Shown: piece after piece, positions 24,776 to 33,193 of the stretch
How the letters are laid out: every line of letters begins with the position of its first letter
Numbering within the stretch: the first letter of the stretch is position 1
DNA from: Actinomadura madurae
GTDB taxonomy: Bacteria; Actinomycetota; Actinomycetes; Streptosporangiales; Streptosporangiaceae
Assembly: GCF_900115095.1 (NCBI RefSeq)
Contig: NZ_FOVH01000015.1
Span: 149,963 to 213,962 of the forward strand
DNA: 64,000 nt
Direction of reading: 5' to 3'
Program-made: the position numbers and the translations under genes
Notes under the pieces: generated by a model
Databases searched by the model: none
The model's input: the letters and a program-made list of their open reading frames with translations, nothing else
What the model was told of the DNA's origin: nothing

Positions 24776-25621
24776 ATGTCCGAGACGATCGTCGTCGCCA
24801 CCGACGGGTCCGAGGCGTCGGACCGCGCCCTCGACTGGGCCGCCGCGGACGCCGTCCTGCGCAGGCGCCCTCTGCACATCGTCCACGCCGTCGAGAGCTG
24901 GCCCTACAAGGCCCCGCTGTTCGCGCCACCGGAGATCGTCGAGCAGACGACCCAGGCGGGGCACGCGGTCCTCGTCGCCGCGGTCGAGCACGTGCACGAG
25001 CGGTGGCCGGACCTGGTGGCGACCACCGCGCTGGTCGCCGAGGAGACGTCCAAGGCCCTGCGGGAGCAGTCGGAGAACGCGTTCGAGCTGGTGCTGGGCA
25101 GCCGCGGCCGGGGCGGCTTCGCCAGCCTGCTGCTGGGATCGACGAGCCTGAAGATGGCCGGGCGCTCCGCCGTCCCGGTCGTGATCGTCCGTGGCGACGC
25201 CGCGGACCGCGGCGAGGTCATCGTGGGGATCGACCTGCTGCGGGACGTGGACCAGGTGCTCGACTACGCCTTCGACGCCGCCGCCGTCCACGGGGCCCGG
25301 CTCCGCGTCGTCCACGCCTGGCAGACGTTCGCGACCCTGATCGAGGCCGGCTACGTCATCGACGCCGAGCAGATCGAGCTGGACCTGCGCAACCAGCTCA
25401 TCGCCGCCTACAGGCCCCTGCGGGACAAGTACCCCCACGTGGACGTCGTCGACGAGATCGTCCTGGAACACCCGGTCATCGCGCTGTCCAACGCCTCCCG
25501 CGACGCCCGCCTGCTGGTGGTCGGCGCCCACGACCGGTGGCCCCCACCGCAGCTCGGCTCGACGACCCACGGAGTCATCCACCACGCGGAGTGCCCCGTC
25601 GCGGTCATCCCGTCCCGCTGA
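24776..25621 (+). CDS. universal stress protein, two UspA domains
   Basis: 281 residues in two Usp domains. The first (1-145) keeps the ATP motif LGSRGRGGFASLLLGSTSLKM. The second (150-281) is worn: VVGAHDRWPPPQLGSTTHGV lacks part of the glycine motif. Such tandem proteins serve dormancy and redox stress in actinobacteria. GAGAAGGGG precedes ATG. It is a monocistronic gene divergent from the STAS gene. Confidence 0.88.
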   Translation: MSETIVVATDGSEASDRALDWAAADAVLRRRPLHIVHAVESWPYKAPLFAPPEIVEQTTQAGHAVLVAAVEHVHERWPDLVATTALVAEETSKALREQSENAFELVLGSRGRGGFASLLLGSTSLKMAGRSAVPVVIVRGDAADRGEVIVGIDLLRDVDQVLDYAFDAAAVHGARLRVVHAWQTFATLIEAGYVIDAEQIELDLRNQLIAAYRPLRDKYPHVDVVDEIVLEHPVIALSNASRDARLLVVGAHDRWPPPQLGSTTHGVIHHAECPVAVIPSR

Positions 25622-25757
25622 GCCCGCCGCCGGCCAGGAGCCCGTGCGGACGAGTACGCCGAATCTTTTCCCGCGAGGTGTCGAACGGCGCCGGACCCGT
25701 TCGTAGCGAGGGTGAGAGACCGGCACCGGCCGGTCGCCGCACACCGGAGGCCCCGCG

Positions 25758-27401
25758 ATGTCGGTCACCCCGCCGCTCCACGAGAGCACCGCGACCACCA
25801 CCCCCAGAGCCGGACGGCGCGAATGGGCCGCGCTGGCCGTGCTCGGCCTGCCCACGTTCCTGGTCTCGATGGACTTCTCCGTTCTGTACCTGGCCGTCCC
25901 GCACCTGACCGCGGGGCTCGCCCCGAGCGGCGTCCAGCAACTGTGGATCGTCGACATCTACGGCTTCCTGATAGCGGGCTTCCTGGTCACCATGGGCACC
26001 CTCGGTGACCGGATCGGCCGCAAGAGGCTGTTGCTCGCCGGCGGCGCCCTGTTCGGCATCGCCTCCGTGGCGGCGGCGTTCTCCACCAGCCCGGAGATGC
26101 TCATCGCGAGCCGCGCGCTGCTCGGCGTGGCCGGTGCCGCGGTCATGCCGTCGGTGCTGGCCCTGGTCACCGGCATGTTCACCGACCAGCGGCAGCGCAG
26201 CCGCGCCCTCGCCGTCTATCTGACCTGTTTCATGGGCGGGATGACCCTCGGTCCCCTCGTGGGCGGCGTGCTGCTGGAGTTCTTCTGGTGGGGCTCGGTG
26301 TTCCTGGTCGCCGTGCCCGGGATCGTGCTGCTGCTGGTGTTCGGTCCCTTCCTGCTTCCCGACCAGCGTGCACCGCGGTCCGGCAGGCTCGACCCGCTCA
26401 GCGTCGTGCTGTCCCTGGCGGCGATCCTGCCGTTCGTCTACGGGCTCAAGGAACTGGCCGCCCACGGCTGGGCGCGGACGCCCGCGGTCGCGCTGACGGT
26501 CGGCATCGCGGTGGCGGTGGTGTTCGTCCGGCGGCAGCGGCGCCTGCCCCATCCGCTGCTCGACCTGAGCATGTTCGGCGACCGGACGTTCAGCTCCGCG
26601 CTGGGCCTGTTCTTCGTGACCGCCATGGTGGGCACCGGAACGCTCCTGCTCGTCACGCTGTACCTGCAGAACGTCGCCGGCCTCACCCCTCTCAAGGCCG
26701 GTCTGCTCCTGCTGGTGCCCAACGTGCTGATGATCATCGGCAACCTGGTCACCCCGTCGCTGGCGAATCGCGTCCGCCCGGCGTACCTGATCGCGGGCGG
26801 GCTGCTCGTGGCCGGTGTCGGCTACACGCTCTTCGTGCTGGCCGACTCGGCGTCCGGCCCGGAAACGGTCTTCATCGCGATGTGCGTCGTCATGCTCGGC
26901 ACGGCGCCGCTGGCCGCGCTCTGCAACCACCTCGCCATGGGCGCGGTGCCGGCGGACAGGGCCGGCTCCGGGGCGTCGATCGTGCAGACGACCACCGAGT
27001 TCGGCCTCGGGCTCGGCATCGCCACCCTCGGCACGCTCGGAACCGCGGTGTACCGGGGCGGCGTGGAGGACGCGCTCGGCACGCTGCCGCCCCACGTGGC
27101 GGACGCCGCCCGGGAGAGCGTCGACCGCGCGGTCGGCGCGGCCGGCCGGCTGCCCGCCGGGCAGAGCGAGGACCTGCTGGCCGCGGCCCGCGACGCGTTC
27201 ACGTCCGGTGTGCATGTGGTCGGCCTGGTCAGTGCCGTCATCTACGCCGTCCTCGCCGTCCTCGCCGTGTGGGCGTTCAGGCACGTGCGGGACGCGTCCG
27301 GCGGCGGTGACGGCATCCCGGAGGACGGGGACACCGCGACGGACCTCCCGGAGATCGTCCCGGCTTCCGGCACGGGGGCGGCCGGCATGGAAAGGTGCTG
27401 A
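25758..27401 (+). CDS. MFS drug-efflux transporter, DHA2 (14-TM) family
   Basis: A 547-residue EmrB/QacA-type proton antiporter. Motif A appears as GTLGDRIGRKRLLLAGG, and motif C-like GVAGAAVMPSVLALV with GMTLGPLVGGVLLE marks an exporter. Fourteen hydrophobic segments are visible. The C-terminus is a hydrophilic Gly/Asp-rich tail. GAGGCCCCGCG precedes ATG. No adjacent TetR or MarR gene is seen; the next genes encode a YciI/sigma pair. Confidence 0.9.
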   Translation: MSVTPPLHESTATTTPRAGRREWAALAVLGLPTFLVSMDFSVLYLAVPHLTAGLAPSGVQQLWIVDIYGFLIAGFLVTMGTLGDRIGRKRLLLAGGALFGIASVAAAFSTSPEMLIASRALLGVAGAAVMPSVLALVTGMFTDQRQRSRALAVYLTCFMGGMTLGPLVGGVLLEFFWWGSVFLVAVPGIVLLLVFGPFLLPDQRAPRSGRLDPLSVVLSLAAILPFVYGLKELAAHGWARTPAVALTVGIAVAVVFVRRQRRLPHPLLDLSMFGDRTFSSALGLFFVTAMVGTGTLLLVTLYLQNVAGLTPLKAGLLLLVPNVLMIIGNLVTPSLANRVRPAYLIAGGLLVAGVGYTLFVLADSASGPETVFIAMCVVMLGTAPLAALCNHLAMGAVPADRAGSGASIVQTTTEFGLGLGIATLGTLGTAVYRGGVEDALGTLPPHVADAARESVDRAVGAAGRLPAGQSEDLLAAARDAFTSGVHVVGLVSAVIYAVLAVLAVWAFRHVRDASGGGDGIPEDGDTATDLPEIVPASGTGAAGMERC

Positions 27402-27446
27402 TGGTGGCGCACGCGGCCGGTTGATGGAGTCGAGGAGTTGATCGTG

Positions 27447-27800
27447 ATGAAGTACCTGATCGCCGTCCAGTTCGACGAGAGCGCGCCGGAGCCCCCGGAG
27501 GAGGAGATGCGCGCGCAGATGGCCCGGACGTCCAAGGTCACCGAGGAGATGCAGGCGGCGGGCTCGTGGGTGTTCGTGGGGGGCCTGCTGCCCTCGGACG
27601 CGACCACCGTGGTGCGTCCGGGCAACGGGACGACCACGATGACCGACGGCCCGTTCGCCGAGACCAAGGAGCAGCTCGGCGGGTTCTGGGTGATCGAGTG
27701 CGACGACCTGGACCAGGCGCTGGCCTGGGCCGAGAAATGCGCGCTGGCCTGCGGCGAACCGGTCGAGGTGCGGCCCTTCATGGACGCGCAGTGGGCCTGA
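27447..27800 (+). CDS. YciI-family (DGPF) protein
   Basis: A 117-residue alpha/beta-barrel protein starting MKYLIAVQFDES and containing the family core TTTMTDGPFAETKEQLGGFWVIE. GAGGAG lies nine bases before ATG 27447. YciI proteins are regularly paired with ECF42-type sigma factors, as here; the next gene starts inside its 3' end. The biochemical role is not known. Confidence 0.88.
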   Translation: MKYLIAVQFDESAPEPPEEEMRAQMARTSKVTEEMQAAGSWVFVGGLLPSDATTVVRPGNGTTTMTDGPFAETKEQLGGFWVIECDDLDQALAWAEKCALACGEPVEVRPFMDAQWA

Positions 27801-28996
27801 GAACGGATGATCTGGACGCCATCTACCGGGCGGAGTACGGGCGGTGCGTCGCGACGCTGACGCGCGTCCTCGGTGACATCGGGCTGGCCGAGGAGGCGGT
27901 GCAGGACGCGTTCGCCACCGCCGTCCAGAAGTGGGAGGAGCCGCCGCCCAACCCCGGCGCCTGGATCGTGACCACCGCCCGGAACCGGGCGATCGACCGG
28001 CTGCGCCGGGAGTCGACCAGGGAGGCCCGCCATGCGCAGGCGCTGCTGCTGCACCAGCCCGACGAGCCGAAGGAGGTGGGACCGGTGCGCGACGACCAGC
28101 TCCGGATGATGTTCACCTGCTGCCACCCGGCGCTGTCGCCGCTCGCGCAGACCGCGCTCACCCTGCGGCTGCTGGGCGGGCTGGAGGTGCCGGAGATCGC
28201 GCGGGCCTACCTGGTGCCCGAGGCGACGGTGTCCCAGCGGATCGTCCGGGCGAAGAAGAAGATCCGCGACGCCCGCATCCCCTACCGGGTGCCCGCCGCC
28301 GCCGACCTCCCCGACCGGCTGGCCTCGGTGCTGACCGTGCTCTACCTGATCTTCAACGAGGGCTATGCCTCGACGTCGGGGGAGCTGCTGCGCACGGACC
28401 TGTGCCTGGAGTCGGTCCGGCTGGCCAGGGAGCTGGCCGAGCTGATGCCCGACGAGCCGGAGGCGATCGGCCTGCTGGCGCTGCTGCTGCTCACCGAGGC
28501 GCGGCGGCCGGCACGGGTGGGGCCCTCGGGCGAGCTGGTGGTGCTGGCCGAGCAGGACCGGTCGCGCTGGAACCGGGAGCTGATCGCCGAGGGCCACGAG
28601 CTGGTGCGGCGGTGCCTGCGGCGGGGGCGGCCGGGGCCGTACCAGTTGCAGGCCGCGATCAACGCCGTGCACACCGACGGCCCGGCGACCGACTGGACGC
28701 AGGTGCTGGCGCTGTACGACCAGCTGCTGCGGCATTCCCCGACACCGGTCGTGGCGCTCAACCGCGCGGTCGCCGTCGCCGAGGTGCACGGACCGGACGC
28801 GGCGCTCGCCATCGTCGACGACCTGGACCTGCCCGGCTACCACCTGCTGCCCGCCACCCGCGCGGACCTCCTCGCCCGCCTCGGCCGTACCGCCGAGGCC
28901 GTCGCCGCCTACGACGAGGCCATCGCCCTGGCCACCAACGACACCGAGCGGATCTTCCTGGAGACGCGACGAGCACGCCTTGCCCAGGACGCCTGA
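27791..28996 (+). CDS. ECF42-type RNA polymerase sigma factor with long C-terminal extension
   Basis: 401 residues from GTG 27791, overlapping the yciI stop. Sigma-2 (about 10-75: EEAVQDAFATAVQKW, WIVTTARNRAIDRLR) and sigma-4 (about 105-160: VPEATVSQRIVRAKKKIRDARIPY) are followed by the DUF6596/TPR-like extension typical of ECF42 (LYLIFNEGYASTSG, AINAVHTD, YDQLLRHSPTPVVALNRAVAVAE). In this family the extension replaces an anti-sigma factor and is needed for activity. The YciI partner and arrangement are standard. Confidence 0.92.
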   Translation: MGLRTDDLDAIYRAEYGRCVATLTRVLGDIGLAEEAVQDAFATAVQKWEEPPPNPGAWIVTTARNRAIDRLRRESTREARHAQALLLHQPDEPKEVGPVRDDQLRMMFTCCHPALSPLAQTALTLRLLGGLEVPEIARAYLVPEATVSQRIVRAKKKIRDARIPYRVPAAADLPDRLASVLTVLYLIFNEGYASTSGELLRTDLCLESVRLARELAELMPDEPEAIGLLALLLLTEARRPARVGPSGELVVLAEQDRSRWNRELIAEGHELVRRCLRRGRPGPYQLQAAINAVHTDGPATDWTQVLALYDQLLRHSPTPVVALNRAVAVAEVHGPDAALAIVDDLDLPGYHLLPATRADLLARLGRTAEAVAAYDEAIALATNDTERIFLETRRARLAQDA

Positions 28997-29011
28997 ATCA
29001 GGACGGCCCGA

Positions 29012-29791
29012 TCAGTTGGTGATCGAGGCGCGGAACCGGTAGCGGTCGCCCCGGTAGACCTGGACGGTCAGCTCTATCGGGCGCTCCGCCTGGTTGAAGG
29101 TCAGCTGGGTCGCGACGAGCATCGGCATGGTGTCGCCGATCTTGAACAGCTCGATCTCCCGCGGCGTCGGATGGCGGGCCTCGACCTCGTAGTCGGCGAC
29201 GCGCGGCAGCTGCGGTGGGTCCGCCGCGCGGAGGGTCGCGTACAGCGAGGCGCTGTTGAAGTCGGTCCCGGCCAGGGCCGGGCAGGCCGCCAGCGGGAGC
29301 CGGTTGTGTTCGAGCACGACCAGCAGGTCGTCGAGGAAGCGGAGCCGGTGGAGGTCGAAGAGGTCGGCACCGGGGGCGATGCGGAGCTGCTCGGCCTCCG
29401 ACACCGTCGCCGGGCGCACCGTGGCGGACAGGACCTCGCTGCGCGCCGTCAGGCCGTTGGCCTGCGCGTAGTCGGCGAAGCCCTGGACCTGCGGGGCCGT
29501 CACGGTGGGCGCCGCCGCCTGCTCGGGGACCTGGAGCTCGGCGACGAACCAGCCGCGTGACGAGGCCGGACGCACGATGCCCCGGGACTCCAGTTCGGCG
29601 AGGGCGGCCCGCAGCGTCACCCGCGAGACGGAGTACCGGGCCGCGAGCGCCCGCTCGGACGGCAGCCGGTCACCGGCGCGCGCGGCGGTGGCCCGCAGGT
29701 CTTCGAGCAACTGCGCGGCCGTGCGCTCGTACAGGGGGAGCGCGTCGTCGGCGAACAGGCCGCGGGGCAGCGGCGTCTGCTCAACAGTCAT
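29012..29791 (-). CDS. GntR/HutC-family transcriptional regulator
   Basis: 259 residues. A GntR winged helix is at about 18-85 (GDRLPSERALAARYSVSRVTLRAALAELESRGIV) and a UTRA effector domain at about 100-255, which in this family binds sugar phosphates. It is divergent from an amino-sugar/alpha-galactoside operon and very likely its repressor. CATACC elements lie at its own start and in the operon promoter. ATG 29791 itself lies within the first of them. Confidence 0.9.
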   Translation of the reverse strand: MTVEQTPLPRGLFADDALPLYERTAAQLLEDLRATAARAGDRLPSERALAARYSVSRVTLRAALAELESRGIVRPASSRGWFVAELQVPEQAAAPTVTAPQVQGFADYAQANGLTARSEVLSATVRPATVSEAEQLRIAPGADLFDLHRLRFLDDLLVVLEHNRLPLAACPALAGTDFNSASLYATLRAADPPQLPRVADYEVEARHPTPREIELFKIGDTMPMLVATQLTFNQAERPIELTVQVYRGDRYRFRASITN

Positions 29792-29805
29792 ACCAGAAGC
29801 ATACC
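29789..29805. promoter_or_regulatory. paired GGTATG operator elements at the gntR start
   Basis: CATACC occurs at 29789 and again at 29800, eleven bases apart (one helical turn), at and just upstream of the gntR start codon. The same hexamer lies in the operon promoter. This suggests autoregulation. Confidence 0.5.
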
Positions 29806-29905
29806 GGTTGAGCTGATCGTCCAGTTCGGGCCGCCGCGTGCTCTGCCCCTTCTGGCCTGCGCCGTCGCTACCGGGGTCGAACCAAAGAATGCCGGATCTA
29901 GGCCA

Positions 29906-29934
29906 TTGACAAACCAAACGCATACCACTTACGT
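29906..29934 (+). promoter_or_regulatory. promoter of the agaS-like operon with embedded operator
   Basis: TTGACA (29906-29911) and TTACGT (29929-29934) are separated by 17 bases. CGCATACC lies within the spacer at 29919-29926, matching the elements at the gntR start, so repressor bound there would block RNA polymerase. A 160-base leader follows to the first gene. Confidence 0.6.
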
Positions 29935-30096
29935 TCCGGATAGACCATCCGGCGAGGACGGGGGGAGCACCACCGTGAGCGGACTTCCCCTCGATCCCGT
30001 CCGGCGCCACGGTGACGGCCCGGCGGTGCCGCGGACGCGCGCCCGCGGCGGCCGGCGCCGTTGAGATCCACCCACGCGAGGAGGAACCCGACCTTC

Positions 30097-31248
30097 ATGG
30101 ATCGAACCCTGGGGTACGCAGCCGGCGAACTCGACGACCGCGGAGCGGGCCGGACGGCCCGCGAGATCGCGCAACAGCCCGCCCTGTGGCGCGAGGTGGC
30201 CAAGACGGTCTCGGCGCTGGGCGGGAAGCGCGACGCCTTCCTGCGTCCGCTGCTCGATCGCCGTGACGTGCGCATCGTGCTGGCCGGTGCGGGGACGTCC
30301 GCGTACGCCGGCGAGCTCCTGGCGCCGGCGCTCGGCCGCCGCCTCGGCCGCCGCGTCGAGGCCGTCGCCAGCACGGAGCTGGTGGCCGACCCGCACGGCT
30401 GCCTCGCGGAGGACGTGCCGACGCTGCTGGTCTCGTTCTCCCGCTCGGGGGACAGCCCCGAAGCCGTCGCCGCGACCCGACTCGCGGACCGGCTCCTGAC
30501 CGAGTGCCACCATCTCGTCGTCACCTGCAACCCGGACGGTCTGCTCTACCAGGAGCACGCCGGCGCGGAGTCCTCGATGGTGCTGCGCATGCCGGCCGCG
30601 GCCAACGACCAGGGCTTCGCCATGACGTCGAGCTTCACGTGCATGGTGCTCGGCGTCCTGCTCGTACTCGGCGACGGCACGGCCGACGAGGCCGTCCACC
30701 GGCTCGCCACCGCCGCCGAACGCGCGCTGCCCGCCATCGCCGAACGAGCCCGGTCGCTGGCCGCGGCGGGCTACGAGCGCTTCGTCTATCTCGGGAGCGG
30801 CCCACTGCGGGGCCTCGCGCAGGAGTCGGCGCTCAAGCTGCTGGAGCTGGCCGCCGGTGACGTGGTGACCCACGCCGAGTCGCCCCTGGCCTTCCGGCAC
30901 GGCCCCAAGGCCGTGCTGAACGATCGGACGCTGGCCGTGGTCTACGTGTCCAACGACGCCTACACCCGGCGCTACGACCTCGACCTGGTGGAGGAGCTCC
31001 GCCGGTCGCTCGCGCCGGACGGCGTCCTCGCCCTGACCGCCCAGGACGGCGAGCCCGGGGAGGACCTCTGGCGCCTCCCAGGACTGGACGGCTTGGACGA
31101 TGCCCTGGTAGCGCTCTGCTATGCCCTGTTCGCGCAGGTTATCGCGTTGCACACCTCCCTCCGTCTAGGACACCGACCCGACAACCCGTTCCCCGCACAG
31201 GAGGTCAACCGTGTCGTGCAAGGCGTCACCATCCACCCGCTCGGCTGA
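30097..31248 (+). CDS. SIS-domain sugar isomerase/deaminase (AgaS-like)
   Basis: A 383-residue protein with two SIS domains (about 45-180 and 215-350). VSFSRSGDSPEAVAATRLAD is the phosphosugar-binding loop, and YLGSGPLRGLAQESALKLLEL plus HAESPLAFRHGPKAVLN are typical of AgaS. AgaS deaminates galactosamine-6-phosphate to tagatose-6-phosphate; glucosamine-type activity is possible. GAGGAGGA precedes ATG 30097. It is the first gene of the GntR-controlled operon. Confidence 0.85.
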   Translation: MDRTLGYAAGELDDRGAGRTAREIAQQPALWREVAKTVSALGGKRDAFLRPLLDRRDVRIVLAGAGTSAYAGELLAPALGRRLGRRVEAVASTELVADPHGCLAEDVPTLLVSFSRSGDSPEAVAATRLADRLLTECHHLVVTCNPDGLLYQEHAGAESSMVLRMPAAANDQGFAMTSSFTCMVLGVLLVLGDGTADEAVHRLATAAERALPAIAERARSLAAAGYERFVYLGSGPLRGLAQESALKLLELAAGDVVTHAESPLAFRHGPKAVLNDRTLAVVYVSNDAYTRRYDLDLVEELRRSLAPDGVLALTAQDGEPGEDLWRLPGLDGLDDALVALCYALFAQVIALHTSLRLGHRPDNPFPAQEVNRVVQGVTIHPLG

Positions 31249-31284
31249 GCCGCCGCGGGCGGCCATCGCGCCCGGAGCCGGGGC

Positions 31285-32265
31285 GTGACCATGTTCCTCG
31301 GAGTCGACGGGGGCGGGACGAAGACCGCCTTCAGCCTGGTCACCGGGAACGGGGAGATCACCGCGCAGGTGGAAGGCCCGTCCACCGACTACTTCTCGGT
31401 GGGCATCGACCTGGTCGGCCGCGTTCTGCGGGACGGTGTCGCGGACGTCTGCGCCAAGGCCGGCATCGCGTCCGGGGACGTCCGGCACGCGTTCTTCGGC
31501 CTCCCGACCTACGGCGAGGTCAGCGGCGACATCGCCACCCTCAACGCGTCCGCCCGCGATGCCCTCGGGCACGACCGCTTCGCCTGCGGCAACGACATGG
31601 TCTGCAGCTGGGCGGGCTCCCTCGGCTGCGAGGACGGGATCAACGTCGTCAGCGGCACCGGTTCCATCACCTACGGCGAGCGCGACGGCCGCCGCGTCCG
31701 CGTCGGCGGCTGGGGCGAGCTGTTCGGCGACGAGGGGTCCGCCTACTGGATCGGCATCCGCGGGCTCAGCTGCTTCTCCAAGATGAGCGACGGCCGCCTG
31801 CCCGCCGGCCCCCTGCACGCGCTGATCAAGGAGCACCTGGACCTCGACGAGGATCTCGACCTGGTCGACGTGGTGCTCAACCGCTGGCAGGGGAGCCGGA
31901 GCAAGATCGCAGCCCTCAGCAGGCTGGTCGTCACCGCGGCCGACCAGGGAGACCGCCACGGGGCCGGCATCCTCACCGAGGCCGCGCGGGAACTGGCCGA
32001 GACCGTTGACACCGCGCGCACGCACCTCGGGTTCCCGCCGGGCCGGCCGGTGCCCGTCTCCTACTCCGGCGGAGTGTTCAACGCCGGCCCGTCGATCCTG
32101 GACGCCTTCCACCGCGAACTCGGCGAGCGGTACGCCGCCTTCGAGCTGCGCGACCCCCTCTTCCCACCCGACATCGGCGCCGCGATCTATGCCGCGAAGC
32201 TGAGCGCCGACCCGCTGAGCCACGACGCGCTCCAGCGCCTGCAAACCGCATCCAGCACGTCGTAG
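31285..32265 (+). CDS. BadF/BadG/BcrA/BcrD-type ATPase, N-acetylhexosamine kinase-like
   Basis: A 326-residue actin-fold sugar kinase: phosphate-1 motif FLGVDGGGTKTAFSLV, phosphate-2 VSGTGSITYG and GGWGELFGDEGSAYWIG, adenosine loop SYSGGVFNAG. Related proteins phosphorylate N-acetylglucosamine or galactosamine. Start GTG 31285 or ATG 31291, both with GGAG upstream. Placed after the AgaS-like gene, it would make the 6-phosphate that enters the pathway. Confidence 0.8.
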   Translation: MTMFLGVDGGGTKTAFSLVTGNGEITAQVEGPSTDYFSVGIDLVGRVLRDGVADVCAKAGIASGDVRHAFFGLPTYGEVSGDIATLNASARDALGHDRFACGNDMVCSWAGSLGCEDGINVVSGTGSITYGERDGRRVRVGGWGELFGDEGSAYWIGIRGLSCFSKMSDGRLPAGPLHALIKEHLDLDEDLDLVDVVLNRWQGSRSKIAALSRLVVTAADQGDRHGAGILTEAARELAETVDTARTHLGFPPGRPVPVSYSGGVFNAGPSILDAFHRELGERYAAFELRDPLFPPDIGAAIYAAKLSADPLSHDALQRLQTASSTS

Positions 32266-32275
32266 GGAGAAGACG

Positions 32276-33193
32276 ATGAAGAACGACAGAAGCTGGGTCA
32301 TCTACGCCGCGCTGCTCGTGGCCTTCTGGGGCACGTGGGGCGCTCTCTCCAACCTGCCGACGAAGTGGTACGACTACCCGGACGAGATGATCTACATCGT
32401 CTGGGCGCTGACGATGCTCATCCCGACCTACTTCGGGCTGCGCGGCGTCACCTTCGACCGCCGGCCCGTCGCGGCCGGCTACGGCCTGGTCATCGGGCTG
32501 ACCGGCGCCGGCGGCCAGCTGCTGCTCTTCCACGCGCTCACCGTCGGCCCCGCCTACCTGATCTTCCCGATCATCGCGCTGTCCCCGGCCATCACCGCGC
32601 TGATGGCCATCGCGTTCCTCCGGGAACGGCTCACCACGCTCTCGGCGATCGGGCTCGTCGCCGCCCTGGCGGCCCTCCTGCTGTTCAACATCTCGGACGG
32701 CGACGGCGACGCCTCCACGGGCCCCTGGCTGATCTACGCGATCGGCATCTTCGTCGCCTGGGGCGTCCAGGCCTTCTACATGAAGAAGGCCGCCACGGTC
32801 GGCGTCAACGACGGAACGACCTTCGCCTACATGACCATCAGCGGACTGCTGCTGATCCCCGTCGCGATCGTCATGATGGGCGGGCTCCCCGGCGACTTCA
32901 CCTGGAAGGCCCCCACCCTCACCGCCGCGACACAGATACTCAACGCGATCGGTGCGCTGTTCCTCGTCATGGCGCTGAGCCGCGGGAAGGCGACGATCGT
33001 GGCGCCCTCGACGAACGCCCTGTCCCCGGTGCTCACCGTCATCCTGTCCCTGGCGATCTACCAGACGGTCCCATCGGTCTACGCCGTCATCGGCATCGTC
33101 CTCGCGATCGGCGGCTCGACCCTGATGATCTACACCGACGAGCAGAAGGGCGCGGCCGCGCCGGCGGCCGAGCCCGAGGGGAGCCTGACATGA
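32276..33193 (+). CDS. EamA/DMT-family transporter
   Basis: A 305-residue membrane protein with ten helices in two EamA repeats (about 5-140 and 155-290). GGAGAAG precedes ATG. Drug/metabolite transporters of this fold include glucose and ribose uptake proteins, and no ABC, PTS or MFS sugar importer is present in the operon, so this gene is the candidate importer of the released sugar. Its stop overlaps the ATG of the glycoside hydrolase gene. Confidence 0.82.
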   Translation: MKNDRSWVIYAALLVAFWGTWGALSNLPTKWYDYPDEMIYIVWALTMLIPTYFGLRGVTFDRRPVAAGYGLVIGLTGAGGQLLLFHALTVGPAYLIFPIIALSPAITALMAIAFLRERLTTLSAIGLVAALAALLLFNISDGDGDASTGPWLIYAIGIFVAWGVQAFYMKKAATVGVNDGTTFAYMTISGLLLIPVAIVMMGGLPGDFTWKAPTLTAATQILNAIGALFLVMALSRGKATIVAPSTNALSPVLTVILSLAIYQTVPSVYAVIGIVLAIGGSTLMIYTDEQKGAAAPAAEPEGSLT

